DNA of 64,000 nt from Pontiella desulfatans (GCF_900890425.1 NZ_CAAHFG010000001.1:2542001-2606000); one strand, 5' to 3'; shown: positions 1-10,353, counted from the first letter of the stretch. The notes: a model not told the origin generated them from the sequence alone. Made by a program: numbers and translations.

Positions 1-943
1 CTACAAGTTCATCGCGCACCTTCTGCACATAGTCCGGGAGGCTGCTGATATGGATTTTTCCGTAGTCAATGCGCTCATTGATCTGGTCGATCAGATCCGG
101 AACACAAGGGTCGGGGTTCTCCTGATCAAACCCCTGAAGGAACAACAGGTTGCTGGTCGATGACACCTCCTTCACGCTGTCGAGCAGCGTTTCCATCCCC
201 GCCATCGCGGCGTCAATGCTGTTGGACTTCGGCTGGTTGATGGTGTGGAAATTAATGTCGTCCTTGCTGTATTCATCGCCCATGTGCACCAGCACGCCGC
301 CGCCATCGCGGATGCTGTCGATGCTGAAGCTGCCGCTTGACGGCGATCCTTCCTGCGCCAGGCCTTTAATATACGGGCCGTACACATAAACCCAGAAGTT
401 GAGGCGGTGGTAGGAGCCGAACGTATGCCCCATTGCCCGCGAACCGTCGGGCGCTTCCCACCAGAATTCCAGCTTGTCGAGTTTCGACTGGTCGATGCCG
501 CGGTAGAAGAGGATCGTGTCCATGCCGAACTGGCGGTAGATCTGCGGGAGCTGGCTGACCTGCCCCCACGAAAAAATATTGTAGGCGCATTTCATCACGC
601 CGCCCATATCGCCTGCAATGCGGTGGCCCATCAGCAGGTTGCGCGTCAAGGCCTCGCCGCTGACCAGGAATTCGGCCGGCAGCGTATACCACGGCCCCGC
701 CAGGATCCGCCCTTCGGAAACCAGCTTATGGGCCCGCTCCTTGTTTTCCGGGCGCAGTTCCAAGTAATCCTCCAGGAACGAAGCCTGCGAGTCGGGGTGG
801 AAATATTTAAAGCGCGGATCCTTTTCCATCGTGTCGATGAGAATATCGCCCGCTTCCATCAGGCGCATTTGGGTTTCGCGGAACGACCAACGGTATTCGC
901 GATCCCAATGCGTGTTCATAATTAAATGCATGTCGTATTTCAT
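1..943 (-). CDS. GH38-type alpha-mannosidase-like protein, N-terminal part
   Basis: The reading frame is open from an ATG at 943 to the window edge, so the C-terminus is missing (314 codons visible). It starts MKYDMHLIMNTHWDREYRWSF. The THWDRE segment is the GH38 metal-binding signature, whose His and Asp bind zinc in characterised members. Further on are YNIFSWGQVSQLPQ, FYRGI and FWWEAPDGS, which align with the GH38 N-terminal barrel. The family usually has (P)DxFGH where this protein has NIFSWG, so the usual Asp nucleophile is not seen there. No signal peptide is visible, so a cytoplasmic place is inferred. An AGAGG site precedes the start. The gene follows the sulfatase stop by 25 bases, which suggests one transcript. 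The substrate is not determined. Confidence 0.75.
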   Translation of the reverse strand, partial: MKYDMHLIMNTHWDREYRWSFRETQMRLMEAGDILIDTMEKDPRFKYFHPDSQASFLEDYLELRPENKERAHKLVSEGRILAGPWYTLPAEFLVSGEALTRNLLMGHRIAGDMGGVMKCAYNIFSWGQVSQLPQIYRQFGMDTILFYRGIDQSKLDKLEFWWEAPDGSRAMGHTFGSYHRLNFWVYVYGPYIKGLAQEGSPSSGSFSIDSIRDGGGVLVHMGDEYSKDDINFHTINQPKSNSIDAAMAGMETLLDSVKEVSSTSNLLFLQGFDQENPDPCVPDLIDQINERIDYGKIHISSLPDYVQKVRDELV

Positions 944-968
944 AAAAACCTCTGTGTTGCCCGAAGGG

Positions 969-3218
969 TTACTTCCCTACGATCAATGTTCCTTCTAAAT
1001 TTCTGTATGCCAGACCGGACACCCCGGCCGCTTTTAAATCATCCGCCCGGTAGGTTCCGTTTGGCAACTTCACCATGCCTCCGTTTTCGCCCGGCATGGA
1101 GACTTCGGCAAACCGAAGGGTCTCTTTCAGTGCGAGCATGGGCATCCGGGATGAATTCCTGCTTTCAAAATTGAGCCCGGCTTTAGGAAACGCCGTCGCG
1201 AAGTCAACATCGAGCGCCACTTCGTCAGCCGCGGAATCGGACAGAACGAAGGTTCCCGTGTAGCCTTGGTCGGCTCCGCTGATGATCACCGATGTCCCCG
1301 CTTGCTGGAATGCGGAAAGGCTCAGATCTCCCTCGCCGGACAGCCCTGCTTTCAGCTCAAGGCTACCGTCAATGTTCAGGATTTTCGATGGGGCATCCAC
1401 CCGCACCCGGCCAAGCAGCACGGCATTGCGGCCGGAATAGCGATTCTGGATCTGTCCGCCGTCGAGAATGAGTTGTCCCTTTCCAAGCATTCCGCCGCCG
1501 GTCAGCCAGATCGAAGCATCGTTCTTCAGCGTGAGGGTTTTTCCGGGAAACGGCCCGTTGGTGCCAAGAGCCAGCAGCCACACATCCTTCTGATCATGAA
1601 CATAGTGGTTTCCAGACATTGGAACCTGCGCTGGATTTCCCCACACCGCATTATTCCAACTCACGGGTGCTTTCTTGGTAGCATTGGAGCTGGTTGAGAA
1701 CGTTGATCCATCACCCGGCGGGGTTTTCGGCGGGCCGATAAGTGCATCGAGCCGGGCCTTCATGGCGGAGATGCGCTCCGGATTCTGGCCGTAGACATTG
1801 GTGGTTTGCCCGGGGTCGCTCTTCACATTATAAAGCTGCGCTCCCGGCGCATTGGCTCTGAGCGTTCCATCGGCATGGTGGTCGCTGTTAGTCATCCCCG
1901 TGCTTTTATACGACTGTCCCCAGACTTGCGTCGGATGGGCGGTCATCCCCCCGGAACCCTGGAAGGGATAGTAGACCCATCCTTTGTAGTAAAGCCCCTG
2001 CCCAAAGATACCGGTATAGACCATTTCGTTGCGGATCGATTCCCCGGAAGGATTCGTCCAGACCGGCCACTGGTTCAAGCTGTCCTCCGCCGCGCCTTTG
2101 GGTAGCGGCACGCCGGTTGCGGCGGACACCGTTGCCATAACGTCGGTGTGCGACATAAAAGCATCCGAAGTTCTGTTCATCGGGATTTTTCCGGGCCAGC
2201 GGACAATAAACGGAACCTGGTTGCCGCCGCACCACGCATCCGTCTTCTGGCCGAGCAGCTCCCCATTCTGGCGATGCCCGGTCTCCACGGCACTGCGCAT
2301 ATACACCGCGCCGTTGTCGCTGGTAAAAATGACCAATGTATTTTTGTCGTACCCATTGTTTTTCAGCGCCTTCAGCACCGTGCCCATGGCCGCATCCAGC
2401 TGTTGGAGAAAATCTCCGTACACCCCCGCCTCGCTGGTTCCCTTAAATTGCTCCGAGGGGGAGAGCGGTACGTGCGGTGCAACGAAAGCGACATAGAGGA
2501 ACAGCGGGGTTTTCTTCGAGCGTTTTTTCAGGTAGTCAGCCGCACGCTCGGCAACAATCAGGTCAATCTCGTCCTCGGGACGCGCCTTGTGGGCGGCGGC
2601 GGCGCCTTCGCTCAATCCCCACCCCCAATCTTTCAAGCCGCGCTCTTCCACTTCTTTATGCTCGATGATCCGTAGCGGATCGTTTGGATCGAGTGCCACA
2701 ACCCGGTCGTTTTCAACAAAAACCTGGGGAGGCTCATTATGGCTGCGAGGCGTCCCGAAGAAATAGTCGAATCCGCTGTCGAGCGGCCCCGGGTTCAGGG
2801 TTTTGTTAAAATCCACCGGCCCGTGGCCAATCCCGTTGTGCCATTTTCCGAACATGACCGTGTCGTACCCCGCCTTGCCCAGCATTTGCTGGAGCGTCGG
2901 ATGTTTTTCGCTAAACATGTAGGTTCCGTCCCACGGCTTTCCGCGCCGCCAGTTGTAGCGCCCTGCCATGACGGCATAGCGCGACGGCTGGCAAACCCCC
3001 GACGGCGAATGCGCATCCGTAAACCGCACACCTTGTTGCGCAAATGCATCAATGTTTGGCGTTTTCACCTTCGTTGCGCCATAGCAGCCCAAATCACCAT
3101 ATCCCAGGTCATCCGCCAATATGACAACCACGTTCGGTTTCTGTGCCGCCAACGCGCCCAGCCCCATTACCGCAACCAGCGGAAACGCCTTCAAAAATCG
3201 ATTCATAACCATCTTCAT
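969..3218 (-). CDS. Secreted sulfatase with a C-terminal beta-rich module
   Basis: A type I sulfatase of 749 aa from the ATG at 3218, chosen because GGAAAG lies just upstream and a signal peptide (about residues 1-25) follows. An in-frame start further upstream would run through the operator. The formylglycine motif is CQPSR with Cys76, and LADDLGYGD supplies metal ligands. The sulfatase domain ends near residue 500. Residues about 517-749 form a separate beta-rich module (WNNAVWG, LILDGG, LSGEGDL, GTF), closely matched in the acetylesterase at 6430-10311. The enzyme is expected to hydrolyse sulfate esters on an exported glycan; the sugar is not known. A LacI-type operator lies 33 bases upstream, giving it its own promoter, probably shared with the GH38 gene downstream. 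Confidence 0.92.
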   Translation of the reverse strand: MKMVMNRFLKAFPLVAVMGLGALAAQKPNVVVILADDLGYGDLGCYGATKVKTPNIDAFAQQGVRFTDAHSPSGVCQPSRYAVMAGRYNWRRGKPWDGTYMFSEKHPTLQQMLGKAGYDTVMFGKWHNGIGHGPVDFNKTLNPGPLDSGFDYFFGTPRSHNEPPQVFVENDRVVALDPNDPLRIIEHKEVEERGLKDWGWGLSEGAAAAHKARPEDEIDLIVAERAADYLKKRSKKTPLFLYVAFVAPHVPLSPSEQFKGTSEAGVYGDFLQQLDAAMGTVLKALKNNGYDKNTLVIFTSDNGAVYMRSAVETGHRQNGELLGQKTDAWCGGNQVPFIVRWPGKIPMNRTSDAFMSHTDVMATVSAATGVPLPKGAAEDSLNQWPVWTNPSGESIRNEMVYTGIFGQGLYYKGWVYYPFQGSGGMTAHPTQVWGQSYKSTGMTNSDHHADGTLRANAPGAQLYNVKSDPGQTTNVYGQNPERISAMKARLDALIGPPKTPPGDGSTFSTSSNATKKAPVSWNNAVWGNPAQVPMSGNHYVHDQKDVWLLALGTNGPFPGKTLTLKNDASIWLTGGGMLGKGQLILDGGQIQNRYSGRNAVLLGRVRVDAPSKILNIDGSLELKAGLSGEGDLSLSAFQQAGTSVIISGADQGYTGTFVLSDSAADEVALDVDFATAFPKAGLNFESRNSSRMPMLALKETLRFAEVSMPGENGGMVKLPNGTYRADDLKAAGVSGLAYRNLEGTLIVGK

Positions 3219-3250
3219 TCCATCTTTCCAATGGGGGAAACCCGTATTTA

Positions 3251-3265
3251 TGCCAACGTTTGTAC
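3251..3265. promoter_or_regulatory. LacI-type operator upstream of the sulfatase
   Basis: TGCCAACGTTTGTAC, an imperfect palindrome centred on CG as in LacI-family operators. On the coding strand its TACAAA lies 17 bases after TTGCGG, so it would overlap the -10 region. Identical copies lie at 18839 and 20302, and a variant at 21326. Confidence 0.72.
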
Positions 3266-3301
3266 AAGAAGAGTTCAACCCCCGCAAGCCATTCCGTAAA
3301 C

Positions 3302-6300
3302 TTACCTCGATTCAGCGACTTGAATCGTCACCGGCCCAATCAGGCCGGACTCCAAAAGGGGGCTCGTTTTGTGCCATGCTTTAAATGTGGAAAAGGTTTT
3401 CCGCCCCGATGTGCGCGGCTTATTCTCGACATACCATTGCGGCCACTCCTTGAGCAAAGCCCACCCACCCGGCTTGTAGTCACAGTCGGCCGGCAGCTGC
3501 TCATCACCGATCATCCTGTTCGGCCACAGATTGACGACATCAATTTCCAGTTGGTTCTCTTTCGCACGAATGGCTTCTGAGATCTCGACCCGCCACGGTG
3601 CGCACCAAATCGTTCCAAGCTCTTTTCCGTTCAAACGGACTTCAGCCACATTCTTCACTTTACCCAAATCCAGATAGAGCGGTTTTCCCGAAACGGCCTT
3701 TGGCAGATCAAACGCTTTGGAATAGGTCGCCGTCCCCGAAAAATATTTCAGCTCGGGTTCCGGGCGTTTACACCAATCCTGCAAGGTTTGGAACGTCACC
3801 CTCTTTGAAGGACTGTCGCGAAAATGGAACTCGACATTCCAGCCACCTCCGAGGGCCGCAATGGGATTGAGTGCATAAAAGTTGTGTTCACCTGTTGGCG
3901 TAGTTTTTCCTTTTTTGAAGACCACGAAAAAGGATTGTTTAGGCGCAAACTGCATGGGCACCACCGTTACGCCCGAATGAGCCTGGAATTCCGGCAACAC
4001 ACGGATTTCGCCGGTAAGGGGGTTCCACAGTTCCGGCGCTCCTTCGACACGGAAGGTTGCGTTCAGCGTCAGCTGCTGCTCGCTCGGGTTGGCGATAAAG
4101 TAAACATCCTGCCCGGCGATCTGCTTATGGATGTGATGAATCGGCTGCCCGGAATCGGTGAAAAAGTCCGGTGTTAAGCCCATCTGACCGACCACATCAA
4201 CAACAGGTGTGTTCGTTACCACCATGGCCCCTTCCGCGACGAGCTCCTTGATCCGCGCCGCAAATCCAGGTGTCCGATACGGCTCATCAGGCAGGATCAG
4301 CATGCGATAGCGGACGCCGTCCGGCAGTACCAGGTCTCCGTCTTCAACCCGCAGGCGGTTCATAACAACATACGGGTCGCATACGTCATAATCATACCCG
4401 GGCGGCGGAGCCAACGGCCCCGCCAGCTCCAGCCCGGCATTCGGCACATTTTCACCGCTGCAGTATAGAAGATCCGCCATAAACCGGCCTTGCTGCAACA
4501 GTAGCTGCGCGCGTGAAATATAGCGGGTGAAGCCCGGCATCTGCCCCCACCAGGTATTGGATCGCTCAAAGTGTGTCCCGAAAACAGCCAGGGTCTGACC
4601 GGGCACCAAATCATCCCAGGGCTGATGCACATAAACATGGAAAACCATGCGGTTGACCCCACCGCAGAAGGTGGCATCGACATCCCGTTTCAGCGCCTCA
4701 AAATCGGAGTTCCAGTCCCCCCGGATGTCGGTATTCACTTCGCATTGAACAATCGGCTTGCCGTAAACATGGGCAGGGCTGGATGCAAGCTTGGTGCTCC
4801 AACGCCTGGAGGTGTACAGAAAAAGGTCGGGATTATGGGTAGTCCAGACTTCGCACATCGGCACGTCCGCAATGCCGCCGACGGTGACCGTGTTAAACTG
4901 GTGTTGGCCATAGTTTTCAATGGAGAGTTGCTTCCCGTTTTTTTCGCAGAGCTGCTGCATACGACCGAAATAATGTTCGTGCATCAGGCCAGTGACCGTC
5001 TTCCGGAAATCCCACAAAAACCGTTCGCTCTCCTGCAGGCCGCCCACCACGCGGCCCGTCAATGCCGGCAGGAACGGAGTAATTGCATAGCCGTTTCGCT
5101 CCTGGAACCAATCCGGCATGGCCGCCGTCCAGTTCTGGTTGTGCCGCTCGTAGCTGTCGATATGAACCGCCTGAAACAGATCGCCGACCTCTTCATCATC
5201 GATCCAAGGTTGCATGGCATTCTTCCAATGCAGGTCGAGAACATCAGGCCTGAGCTTATCGCACTCCAGTCCGCCGCCCTGCCCCTCCAGCGCCGGCATC
5301 AACCGCATCCCGGTTGACGTATGGCCAAACCGCAATAGCGTCCAGTTACCCGCGGGCACCGTCCAGTTGAGATGCCCTTGAGCATCCATCCTACCTGTCA
5401 GATCAATCATCTGCTCACGCGAAATCATCTCGCGATCCGTCGGAGCCAGCGCCGCATCGGTCTGCCCCGGCTTATCCAGCCCCCACCAGTCAAACATGGC
5501 CTTGCCAGTCCAGTCCGGAATCCGATAGGCCGGCCCCAGGTTGATTTCGGCCAACTCAACCTTGTCGGAAAACTCTATCCGCCAATACGGTTCGTGGCGC
5601 TGGGGAAACACATCGTTCACCTGAGCAAATTTTCTTTTGTCCGCTTGAAACGAAAGCACCTCGCTCCACTTTTTTCCATCATCCGAAGCAAACAGCTTTC
5701 CCGGTGGAATCGTGCGGTAAAAGCGCGGTGTCATGCTGAACGAGCGGATGTCCACCGGATGAGCGAACTCCAGTTCAACCCGGACGGCCTTTTTCCCCAT
5801 GGCCTTCAGTTCCTGCCAGCTGTTGCGATCGGAATCGAGCAACGCGCCGATGTCCGTCTCTCTGCCTTCCAGGCGAACAGCAGGTCGGTATACACCGGCA
5901 CACTCGTTTCCAGGGGTTGGAAAAGCCAGCACCGCGATGTCGCGGTAATAGCCCAACTTCGTTGCCGGTTGCGGAAGCTGCCCGGAAAAGGTCTTTCCGC
6001 CCTCCAGCTGGAGTTCGCTCCAGGTCACCTCCTGCATGGAGAGCTCCGGCGTGATCCACGGCCCACCGCTGGACGACCAACCCGCCGGCGAATTATAAAG
6101 GGAGATCTTTAGCCCAAGCTCGTTCGCACGTAGCATGGCAAACTTCATCAGCTCGCGCCATTCAGGGCTCATCACTCTGACCGGCCCGGCCGGACTGTGT
6201 CCGCCGATGTTAAAAATCATCGCCCCGCCGATTCCCGCCTCATGCATCGCTTCCAAATCGGCCGCCAGTCCCTCCCGGCTGATATTTCCGTTGATCCAAT

Positions 6301-6430
6301 ACCAGAACACATAAGGCTTCACCCCATCCGGCGGATTCTGAAACAGTTTTGCCAGATCGGCGATTTCAGCAGACAGAGCCCCACCCGCGAGCGCCATCAT
6401 CAAAACAACTGTTGCCGCAAACCTCTTCAT
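3302..6430 (-). CDS. GH106-type alpha-L-rhamnosidase
   Basis: 1042 aa with a signal peptide (about 1-20). The N-terminal block (FQNPPDGVKPYVFWYWING, DLEAMHEAGIGGAMIF, YNSPAGWSSSGGPW) is typical of GH106, whose known members release L-rhamnose. The C-terminus carries a jelly-roll-like sugar-binding fold with VVNLWPNRMIGDEQLP, shared with the GH106 at 25746-28622. Its ATG overlaps the upstream stop by one base (TAATG), so translation is probably coupled to the acetylesterase before it. It is expected in the periplasm or on the surface. The family is clear; specificity and linkage are inferred. Confidence 0.88.
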   Translation of the reverse strand: MKRFAATVVLMMALAGGALSAEIADLAKLFQNPPDGVKPYVFWYWINGNISREGLAADLEAMHEAGIGGAMIFNIGGHSPAGPVRVMSPEWRELMKFAMLRANELGLKISLYNSPAGWSSSGGPWITPELSMQEVTWSELQLEGGKTFSGQLPQPATKLGYYRDIAVLAFPTPGNECAGVYRPAVRLEGRETDIGALLDSDRNSWQELKAMGKKAVRVELEFAHPVDIRSFSMTPRFYRTIPPGKLFASDDGKKWSEVLSFQADKRKFAQVNDVFPQRHEPYWRIEFSDKVELAEINLGPAYRIPDWTGKAMFDWWGLDKPGQTDAALAPTDREMISREQMIDLTGRMDAQGHLNWTVPAGNWTLLRFGHTSTGMRLMPALEGQGGGLECDKLRPDVLDLHWKNAMQPWIDDEEVGDLFQAVHIDSYERHNQNWTAAMPDWFQERNGYAITPFLPALTGRVVGGLQESERFLWDFRKTVTGLMHEHYFGRMQQLCEKNGKQLSIENYGQHQFNTVTVGGIADVPMCEVWTTHNPDLFLYTSRRWSTKLASSPAHVYGKPIVQCEVNTDIRGDWNSDFEALKRDVDATFCGGVNRMVFHVYVHQPWDDLVPGQTLAVFGTHFERSNTWWGQMPGFTRYISRAQLLLQQGRFMADLLYCSGENVPNAGLELAGPLAPPPGYDYDVCDPYVVMNRLRVEDGDLVLPDGVRYRMLILPDEPYRTPGFAARIKELVAEGAMVVTNTPVVDVVGQMGLTPDFFTDSGQPIHHIHKQIAGQDVYFIANPSEQQLTLNATFRVEGAPELWNPLTGEIRVLPEFQAHSGVTVVPMQFAPKQSFFVVFKKGKTTPTGEHNFYALNPIAALGGGWNVEFHFRDSPSKRVTFQTLQDWCKRPEPELKYFSGTATYSKAFDLPKAVSGKPLYLDLGKVKNVAEVRLNGKELGTIWCAPWRVEISEAIRAKENQLEIDVVNLWPNRMIGDEQLPADCDYKPGGWALLKEWPQWYVENKPRTSGRKTFSTFKAWHKTSPLLESGLIGPVTIQVAESR

Positions 6431-9400
6431 TAACGCGTTTCCACGTCCAGACGAAGGAACAGGTTTTTATCGGCAGGATCAAATGCTTTGTCAATTTCCC
6501 GCAACGACCCGTCCACTTCGTTGGTTTTCACCGCCGGAAGGTCGACCGGAATCCACGAAGGCGAAATCAGATTGGTGGAGGCCAGAACGCGATAATTCGC
6601 GTCCAGTCCGCTGCGATTCGGATGCGTAAAAATCGCCTGCCCGTTCGCTATTGTCAGCCGGACCGGACGACCGGCATCCAGGATATCCGTCGGGTTGCCA
6701 CCCAGCGCATATTCCTTCCAGTTGCTCACGCCGTCGCCATCGGGATCTTCGGTCTCGGAACCCACCGGTGTCGGCCATTGGCCGGCCCAGTGATCGTAGG
6801 CCGACAGGCCGACGAGAAGCGTGCCGCCGAGATCGGCATAATAGTCGGAATGCACCCCGGCAGCGGCGAGCGCGACAGCATCGTAGCCGCCGTTCGGCAG
6901 ACTTATGAGCTGCGCCGGGTTGGCGGCCGACGGCATGCTGACCGCCGCGAAGGTGATGGTATTGACCAGCTGATAGACGGGAGCACGAACGGGGGTGGCA
7001 CCGCCCGTGAATGTGAGTGAGGCCTGCGGATAGCTCTGATTAAACTGAACCCCCAGATGCGCGTTATCGCCTCCTGAATTATGCAGTAAAAATGTCCCGC
7101 TGAATCCGTCGTCCGATCCGCCGAACACGACGCGCTGCCCATCGGTCGTGAACGCCTCAACGGTCAGTTGCCCCGTACCGCTCAGCGACGCATTCAAGTC
7201 GAGATCTCCGGTAATATTCGACAGCTTTGAATCGTTGGTAACCGTCATCTGGCCGGTAAGCACAGAGTGCGAACCGCCGGACCGATGCTGAAAAACTCCA
7301 CCATCCAGAATCAGTGTACCAATCGATCCGCCGCCTTTCACAAACAGCGAAGTACCGCTCATCAAACGAAGCGATCGGCCCTGGAATTCCCCCTTGTCTC
7401 CGAGCGCATTCAGCCAAACTCCACTTTTGTCATAGACATAATCATTGGTGGAAACCGGAACAGCGGCGGACGTGCCCCAAATGGCGTCGTTCCAGCCAAG
7501 GTGGGTTGCGGTGGGCGTCGCCGGATTCATTGAAACCGGTCCATTCGGCTCGGGATCAACCGCCTCATCCGGAATGGTGCACACATTGGAATAATAGACA
7601 TCCCGCGGAGCCTCGATGCGCAGGTCGGCCCCATAGAGCCCGCCGCCAAGCCGGGCATCATCGAGCGGAATCGAAATACGCCGCCAGGTTTCGGTTCCCG
7701 TCATGTGGATGAGCCCGGCGGTTCCATTGCCGGCGGTTCCGTTGTACAGCACGGCGATCACCCCGGGGCCGTCATCATAAAAGTCGATCGAAATCGTCTG
7801 GCCCGGCGCCTGGCCGTTGCGTAAATCTACGTGTCCCGCAAAAAAGTGGATTGCACGCGTTCCATAATCGCCGAGAGAGGCCCGGATAGCTTCACGCCCT
7901 CCAATGATCTCGGTGGTTACCACGCTGTATTCCGGTTGGTCGTCCAGCGTTGCGGTCACGGCATGGGCGGGAAGATCTTCCGTGGCGACACTGTCGATGA
8001 ACGGCCCCCGGAAGATCGGCATATCAAAGGTATCGGTGCGGAACGGCGCGGCCGGCAACCCATCGCTGTTGGCGAGGTTCGCCAACGGAAAGTTGGCCCA
8101 GGCATAACGGACAGCGACCGGGGCGGGAACGGAATCGCTCCAGACCTCGACGGTGTTCGCATCCGTAATAACCGCATTGGCTTCGACAAAGTTCTGGTCT
8201 GCGCCGCAAATCATAAAGCCGACCAGCTCGTTGGTATTGGCCACATGAGCATCCGGATCGGTTCCGGGTTCCAAACCGGTGTTGTCATTCATGGCCACAT
8301 ACGCCGACTTCAGCCCGGTTCCGACTTCGGAAAAATCGAGTTCAACGCGACTGCCGCTGATCTGCATCGACTCAAATTCCGGAAATGAATCCGTGCTCAG
8401 CAACCCCATATCCTGCAAAACCCTGTCGGCCAGGCGCTCGCCGACCGGAACCTTGTCGTGCGGATGAATATTTCGGAATTCGCCCAGGTCTGTCGTGACA
8501 ATGCGATGAACATTCGTTTCACCGGCGGCCTGCTCCTGCTCTTCGCGCAGCCAGGCCCACGACTCTTTCACCGGGTCATAAGGTACGATTCCATATGGCG
8601 CCAGCTGCACGGTGTAGAACGGCAGATCGGGCTGACCGAAACGCTCACGCCAGGATGAAACCAGCGCGCTGTAGAGTTCATCGTAGCGACTCATGGTCGG
8701 GTGCCCAGCATTAGACTCCCCCTGATACCAGATGACGCCTTTAATCGGTAGGCGGCGCAGCGCGTGAATCATGCCGTTGTAATAACCGCACGGTTGCCTG
8801 CGCGCATCCAACCCGCGGTCGGGCGGAGCCTGCAGGGCACTGAAGCCCAGCTCCGTCAGCGCCTCGGCCGGAATCCACGGCACAATCTGTGAGCCGCCGA
8901 CCGCGCTTTCGATCAGGCCGACCGGTACACCGACTTCCGGCTGCAAGCGGCGACCAAAACACATGCCGACTGCGGAGAAGGCGAAATAGGACTCATCCTG
9001 AGGAATAACCCACGATCCATTGAAGGCCGAGTTCAGCCCGGTCACATCCTCCTGTGGCGTCGCCGCAAAATCTCCCTTAACGGAATAGAGTCGAATCAGC
9101 GGATTGGAAAAGTTTTCGTTGGTGAAGCTGGCCTTTACGAATGAATACTGATTCACCGAGGTATCCATGTTCGACTGCCCGCCGCAGAGCCAGACGTCGC
9201 CGACGAGGACATCGGCTATTGACGATTGAAGATTGCCGACTGAAGACTGAACGCTCAAGGACTGCCCGGTTGCATTGGCGGTCATTGGATTAAGATCCAC
9301 CTGCCAATCCCCGTCCACATCCGCCACGGCCGCGTTGGTTTGCCCGTTAAACATCACCGTCACGGTTGCCCCGGTGTTCGCCGTTCCAAATACCGGAATG

Positions 9401-10311
9401 GATTCACCGCGCTGCAGCACCATATGTTCCTTGAACAGGGCGTCCACTTCCAACAGGGGCGCAACCTCATCCGACATCGCAACGACCGTACGATCCTGAT
9501 CCGCATCATAAGAAACCTGAAGCACCCCGCCCTGCGACGAGACCATGCCCGCCTCAATCCATCCCTCAGCCAGCGCAGTCCGGTCGCCGCTAAGGATCAT
9601 CTCAGAAGCTTCATCCGTAAAAATAATGCCGTCATCGCCGCCACTGAGCGTGATATTATTGGTCAAATAGCCGACCCCGCTCTGCAGTCCGCCATTAAAC
9701 CCCAGCTTTAGATCCCCGCCATTTAAATAGACCGCCGCCGACCCACCTGCCGTGCAGTACAGGTCGAGCTCCGAATAGATATTCAGCGTGCCGCCATTGA
9801 TGTTGTAGATAAAATCGACATTGAGGTTGTTCCGTCCTCCCTGGGCAATTTTCAGCACGGTATTGGCCGAGGTGTGGTTCACAGACAGGTTTCCACCTGC
9901 GATGAAGTTGCCGGTCGATTGTAGGTTACCGCTCACATTCATCGTTCCTGTGGCATCCCAACGATTACCCTGAGCATTGAATGTCCCAAAGACATTGAGG
10001 GTTCCGCCATTAACTTCCTGAGCGGTATCCGAACTCGCGATGGAAAAAGAGTCCCCTACTGAAACCGTTAGTGCGGATCCGCTCTTGACCTCGAAATCAC
10101 CGACATTGAAGCTGGATCCTCCTGTTCTAACCGATGCATTACCATCAATAGAAAAAGAATCAGCCGTTGTATAAAGTGAAGAGTCAGGATTCCAGTTGTC
10201 CGCATCCCCGAAATTAATCGTACCGGCTCCTCCGTCCCACGTATACACCTCTGCCTGAACACCGGTGGCGGCCAGCATCACCATCAGCCCGATCATCATT
10301 CGCTTCATCAA
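6430..10311 (-). CDS. Multimodular surface sialate-type O-acetylesterase
   Basis: 1293 aa, unusually long for this esterase family. Order: signal peptide (1-20); N-terminal beta-rich module (about 22-285, ending DGIIFTD and a WI-containing strand); SGNH-type acetylesterase of the SASA family (about 290-800; GQSNMD near 378 with the nucleophilic Ser, QGESNAGHP, and NIHPHDK as the likely Asp-x-x-His); a jelly-roll-like stretch; a C-terminal module (about 935-1168) matching the sulfatase at 969; a calcium-loop-like DPDGDGVSNWKEYALGGNP (about 1185); and the conserved tail YRVLASTNL...LFLRLDV. The esterase would remove O-acetyl groups from the glycan. The first module is nearly the same at DNA level as the PEP-CTERM gene at 15960. 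It is coupled to the GH106 downstream. Confidence 0.88.
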   Translation of the reverse strand: MMKRMMIGLMVMLAATGVQAEVYTWDGGAGTINFGDADNWNPDSSLYTTADSFSIDGNASVRTGGSSFNVGDFEVKSGSALTVSVGDSFSIASSDTAQEVNGGTLNVFGTFNAQGNRWDATGTMNVSGNLQSTGNFIAGGNLSVNHTSANTVLKIAQGGRNNLNVDFIYNINGGTLNIYSELDLYCTAGGSAAVYLNGGDLKLGFNGGLQSGVGYLTNNITLSGGDDGIIFTDEASEMILSGDRTALAEGWIEAGMVSSQGGVLQVSYDADQDRTVVAMSDEVAPLLEVDALFKEHMVLQRGESIPVFGTANTGATVTVMFNGQTNAAVADVDGDWQVDLNPMTANATGQSLSVQSSVGNLQSSIADVLVGDVWLCGGQSNMDTSVNQYSFVKASFTNENFSNPLIRLYSVKGDFAATPQEDVTGLNSAFNGSWVIPQDESYFAFSAVGMCFGRRLQPEVGVPVGLIESAVGGSQIVPWIPAEALTELGFSALQAPPDRGLDARRQPCGYYNGMIHALRRLPIKGVIWYQGESNAGHPTMSRYDELYSALVSSWRERFGQPDLPFYTVQLAPYGIVPYDPVKESWAWLREEQEQAAGETNVHRIVTTDLGEFRNIHPHDKVPVGERLADRVLQDMGLLSTDSFPEFESMQISGSRVELDFSEVGTGLKSAYVAMNDNTGLEPGTDPDAHVANTNELVGFMICGADQNFVEANAVITDANTVEVWSDSVPAPVAVRYAWANFPLANLANSDGLPAAPFRTDTFDMPIFRGPFIDSVATEDLPAHAVTATLDDQPEYSVVTTEIIGGREAIRASLGDYGTRAIHFFAGHVDLRNGQAPGQTISIDFYDDGPGVIAVLYNGTAGNGTAGLIHMTGTETWRRISIPLDDARLGGGLYGADLRIEAPRDVYYSNVCTIPDEAVDPEPNGPVSMNPATPTATHLGWNDAIWGTSAAVPVSTNDYVYDKSGVWLNALGDKGEFQGRSLRLMSGTSLFVKGGGSIGTLILDGGVFQHRSGGSHSVLTGQMTVTNDSKLSNITGDLDLNASLSGTGQLTVEAFTTDGQRVVFGGSDDGFSGTFLLHNSGGDNAHLGVQFNQSYPQASLTFTGGATPVRAPVYQLVNTITFAAVSMPSAANPAQLISLPNGGYDAVALAAAGVHSDYYADLGGTLLVGLSAYDHWAGQWPTPVGSETEDPDGDGVSNWKEYALGGNPTDILDAGRPVRLTIANGQAIFTHPNRSGLDANYRVLASTNLISPSWIPVDLPAVKTNEVDGSLREIDKAFDPADKNLFLRLDVETR

Positions 10312-10353
10312 ACTGCTCCTTAATTCAAAATAAATTTTATCGTCTGCGTCACG

